NCBI GenBank assembly: GCA_017883495.1
Contig: JADGNL010000100.1
Span: 1 to 7,692, forward strand
Direction: 5' to 3'
DNA: 7,692 bases
Source: Methanomicrobiales archaeon
GTDB taxonomy: Archaea; Halobacteriota; Methanomicrobia; Methanomicrobiales; Methanospirillaceae
Shown here: in pieces, positions 6,437 through 7,692 of the stretch
How the letters are laid out: every line of letters starts with the position of its first letter
How positions within the stretch are numbered: the stretch's first letter is position 1
Notes under the pieces: model-generated
Seen by the model: only the letters and a program-made list of their open reading frames with translations
The model's database searches: none
What the model was told of the DNA's origin: nothing
Program-made: the position numbers and the translations under genes

Positions 6437-6796
6437 ATGGCGAACTTCTCGAACCCATTCTCTGGAAACGTGCCCGACCGAAAGATGACCCTCGAGGAGC
6501 TGGTTCGCGCCATGCGCCTCAACGTGGCGGCGGAGGAGGACGCGACCACCCTCTACATGGCCCACGCCGAGGCGACCGACCACCCCCTCGCGAAGAAGGT
6601 CCTGATCGACATCGCGAACGAGGAGCGCGTTCACGTCGGCGAGTTCAACCGGCTGATCCAGCTCCTGACCGGCGACGAGGACAAGTGGTTCGCGGACGGC
6701 GCGGCCGAGGTCGACGCGATGGCACGGGGGCTCGGCGCCGCCGAGCCCGCGGCCGGCGAGGCACCGAAGACGACCGTCGGATCACTCAAGGAGTAA
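6437..6796 (+). CDS. Encapsulated ferritin-like protein (encapsulin cargo)
   Basis: A 119-aa ferritin-like cargo that should oxidise Fe(II) and feed iron into an encapsulin shell. Residues 17-77 form two antiparallel helices. The first carries LNVAAEEDATTLY with Glu33/Glu34 and Tyr40; the second carries DIANEERVHVGEF with Glu63 and His66 as an ExxH pair. The spacing matches the half-ferroxidase site of EncFtn proteins (Glu32, Tyr39, Glu62, His65 in Rhodospirillum rubrum, from memory), which is completed by dimerisation. The TLEELVRAMRLNVAAEEDA... region also closely resembles the N-terminal ferritin domain fused to the Pyrococcus furiosus shell. Residues 86-112 are an Ala/Gly-rich flexible linker, and the C-terminus TVGSLKE matches the known encapsulin cargo-loading peptide. 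The shell gene follows 4 nt later, so cargo and shell are made together. The start is supported by GGTGA 6 nt ahead of the ATG. Confidence 0.93.
   Translation: MANFSNPFSGNVPDRKMTLEELVRAMRLNVAAEEDATTLYMAHAEATDHPLAKKVLIDIANEERVHVGEFNRLIQLLTGDEDKWFADGAAEVDAMARGLGAAEPAAGEAPKTTVGSLKE
6788..6793 (+). promoter_or_regulatory. Ribosome-binding site of the encapsulin shell gene
   Basis: AAGGAG lies inside the last codons of the cargo gene, just before its TAA, and ends 7 nt ahead of the shell ATG. It is the best-placed Shine-Dalgarno site in the window and fits high expression of the shell, needed in large excess (60 or more copies per particle). Confidence 0.7.
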
Positions 6797-6800
6797 GGAT

Positions 6801-7583
6801 ATGGCCACAGACTACCTTTCACGCGACGAGGCCCCTATCGGGGCCGATATATGGGCGCTGCTCGACAAGAACATGGTGGAGGCGGCGAAGAGCCAGCGCT
6901 CTGTCCGCCGCCTCTTCGAGATCGAGGGGCCGTACGGCTTCGGCCTCAAGTCGGTCCCGCTCGACGACCGCCAGCTGGGCGAGGGCGTGGCCACGAGCCC
7001 GTGCCTGCCGCTCGCCTGGCTCACCACCTCGTTCTGGCTCGGCAAGCGCGACCTCGCGGGCTACGAGTACGCGGGGGTCCCCCCGAACCTCGGCGTCCTC
7101 GCCGGGGCCGCGATCGAGGCCGCGAGAAAGGAGGACGACGTCCTCCTGAACGGGGCGAAGGGCTCGACGGGACTCATGAACCTGCCCGGCGCCGGGAAGA
7201 GCCCGCTCGGGAAGTGGGACAAGCTCGGCGGGGCCGCGAACGACCTGATCGGCGCCGTCACGGCCCTCGACGCGGAGGGCTTCCACGGCCCGTACATGCT
7301 CGGCCTCTCGCCGCGCCGGTACAACCTCCTCTTCCGCCGGTACGAGACGGGCGGGACCGAGCTCGAGCACCTCTCCCAGATGGTGCGGTCGATCATCAAG
7401 CTGCCCGCGCTCGAGGACGGCGGACTCCTGATCGCCGAGGGGCGGCAGTACGCCGCGATCGTGATGGGCCAGGACCTCTCGCTCGGCTTCGTCGGGCCGC
7501 GGGTCGACGCCCTCGAGTTCTCCATCTCGGAGAGCCTCGCCCTCCTCGTGCGCGAGCCGCGGGCCATCCGCGTCCTCGGCTGA
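6801..7583 (+). CDS. Encapsulin nanocompartment shell protein (HK97 fold, family 1)
   Basis: A 260-aa encapsulin shell protein that should self-assemble into an icosahedral cage around the ferritin-like cargo encoded just upstream. It aligns by eye along its whole length with the Thermotoga maritima shell (about 264 aa): the N-terminal arm (residues 1-22, which lines the cargo-binding site in that family), IEGPYGFG at 41-48, the E-loop region at about 50-75, LPLAWL at 69-74, HGPYMLGLSPRRYNLLF at 162-178, and VMGQDLSLGFVG at 221-232. The length suggests a 60-subunit T=1 cage of about 24 nm, unlike the larger T=3 shell of the fused P. furiosus form; this is inference from length. The positions aligning with the flavin-contacting Trp87 and Arg79 of T. 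maritima read Arg83 and Thr75, so that flavin site is probably absent. It is complete, with an intact frame and a strong ribosome-binding site, and forms a two-gene operon with its cargo. Confidence 0.94.
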   Translation: MATDYLSRDEAPIGADIWALLDKNMVEAAKSQRSVRRLFEIEGPYGFGLKSVPLDDRQLGEGVATSPCLPLAWLTTSFWLGKRDLAGYEYAGVPPNLGVLAGAAIEAARKEDDVLLNGAKGSTGLMNLPGAGKSPLGKWDKLGGAANDLIGAVTALDAEGFHGPYMLGLSPRRYNLLFRRYETGGTELEHLSQMVRSIIKLPALEDGGLLIAEGRQYAAIVMGQDLSLGFVGPRVDALEFSISESLALLVREPRAIRVLG

Positions 7584-7595
7584 ATACCGCCGACC

Positions 7596-7605
7596 CCTCT
7601 TTTTT
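7596..7605 (+). terminator. T-rich terminator after the encapsulin operon
   Basis: CCTCTTTTTT, ending in six T (7600-7605), follows the shell stop codon by about 16 nt. It is the clearest T-run terminator in the window and cleanly separates the encapsulin operon from the promoter of the next gene. Confidence 0.6.
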
Positions 7606-7628
7606 CGCCTCGCCGGGAGGTTTCGAAA

Positions 7629-7637
7629 CGTATTAAT
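7629..7637 (+). promoter_or_regulatory. TATA box of the right-edge gene
   Basis: CGTATTAAT, preceded by CGAAA as a BRE candidate, lies with its centre about 36 nt before the ATG at 7669. The expected transcription start is near 7659, giving a leader of about 9 nt without a Shine-Dalgarno site. The 3' edge of this box is shared with a perfect palindrome. Confidence 0.55.
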
Positions 7638-7652
7638 CCGCACCTGCGGATT
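7635..7652 (+). promoter_or_regulatory. Palindromic operator candidate at the right-edge promoter
   Basis: AATCCGCA-CC-TGCGGATT is a perfect inverted repeat with 8-bp arms and a 2-nt spacer. It touches the end of the TATA box and ends about 7 nt before the predicted transcription start, the classic place for an archaeal repressor to block TBP/TFB or RNA polymerase. Size and symmetry suit a dimeric winged-helix regulator. Which regulator binds cannot be told from the sequence. Confidence 0.55.
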
Positions 7653-7668
7653 GCCTATTACGAACACT

Positions 7669-7692
7669 ATGACTCCGTTCAGATTCTCATGC
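7669..7692 (+). CDS. Start of an unidentified gene, partial
   Basis: An ATG 36 nt past the centre of a good TATA box opens a frame of eight codons (MTPFRFSC) that runs off the window. Nothing can be said about its product. The call rests on promoter position alone; no ribosome-binding site is seen, which fits a nearly leaderless mRNA as for other genes here. Confidence 0.35.

Noticed and set aside
5478..6458. 326-codon minus-strand frame across the surface-protein gene and encapsulin promoter
   Set aside because: It is Pro/Ala/Arg/Gly-rich without a recognisable domain, runs through a clear promoter and several genes, and has no promoter or ribosome-binding site of its own.
6801..7583. Shell gene as a prophage HK97 capsid
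   Set aside because: It is the right size for a family 1 encapsulin, matches that family along its length, and is paired with a tailed ferritin-like cargo; no portal, terminase, protease or tail genes are seen.
6819..7667. 282-codon minus-strand frame opposite the encapsulin shell gene
   Set aside because: Composition is typical of an antisense shadow (Arg, Glu, Leu, Val, Ala); the plus strand encodes a full encapsulin.

Overview
The window is GC-rich and looks archaeal, most likely a euryarchaeal methanogen of the Methanomicrobiales type. Three things point there. The alanyl-tRNA synthetase has the archaeal architecture, with an N-terminal Cys cluster ahead of the class II core and a length of 913 aa. 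Several genes have a TATA-like box about 27-36 nt ahead of the start codon with little or no leader. The left-edge gene carries the N-terminal helix-turn-helix that I recall heading many Methanomicrobiales PAS-type sensor/regulator proteins. The order-level placement is from memory of family resemblance, not from a search.

Left part (1-1950), minus strand: the N-terminus of a helix-turn-helix protein leaving the window at base 1; about 400 bases without a supported gene; a 128-aa VOC (glyoxalase-fold) protein; about 335 bases of spacer; and a 205-aa cysteine hydrolase of the isochorismatase/YcaC type. A divergent spacer (1951-2340) then separates this block from plus-strand genes.

Middle (2341-6192), plus strand: alaS, complete and intact, overlaps by 8 nt a 192-aa winged-helix protein with two membrane segments, so the two are probably co-translated. 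A 133-aa membrane-anchored, Ala/Gly/Thr/Pro-rich putative surface protein follows under its own TATA box.

Right part (6193-7692), plus strand: this is the notable system. A promoter and a leader of about 107 nt precede a two-gene operon: a 119-aa encapsulated-ferritin-like protein ending in TVGSLKE, a typical encapsulin cargo-loading tail, and 4 nt later a 260-aa encapsulin shell protein (HK97 fold). Together they should form a protein nanocompartment that oxidises and stores iron. The ferritin domain resembles the one fused to the shell in Pyrococcus furiosus, but here it is a separate gene. A T-rich terminator follows, and then the promoter of another gene, of which only eight codons are visible. 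That promoter carries a perfect 8-2-8 palindrome touching its TATA box, a strong candidate operator.

No tRNA, rRNA, CRISPR array, insertion sequence or integrase was seen.
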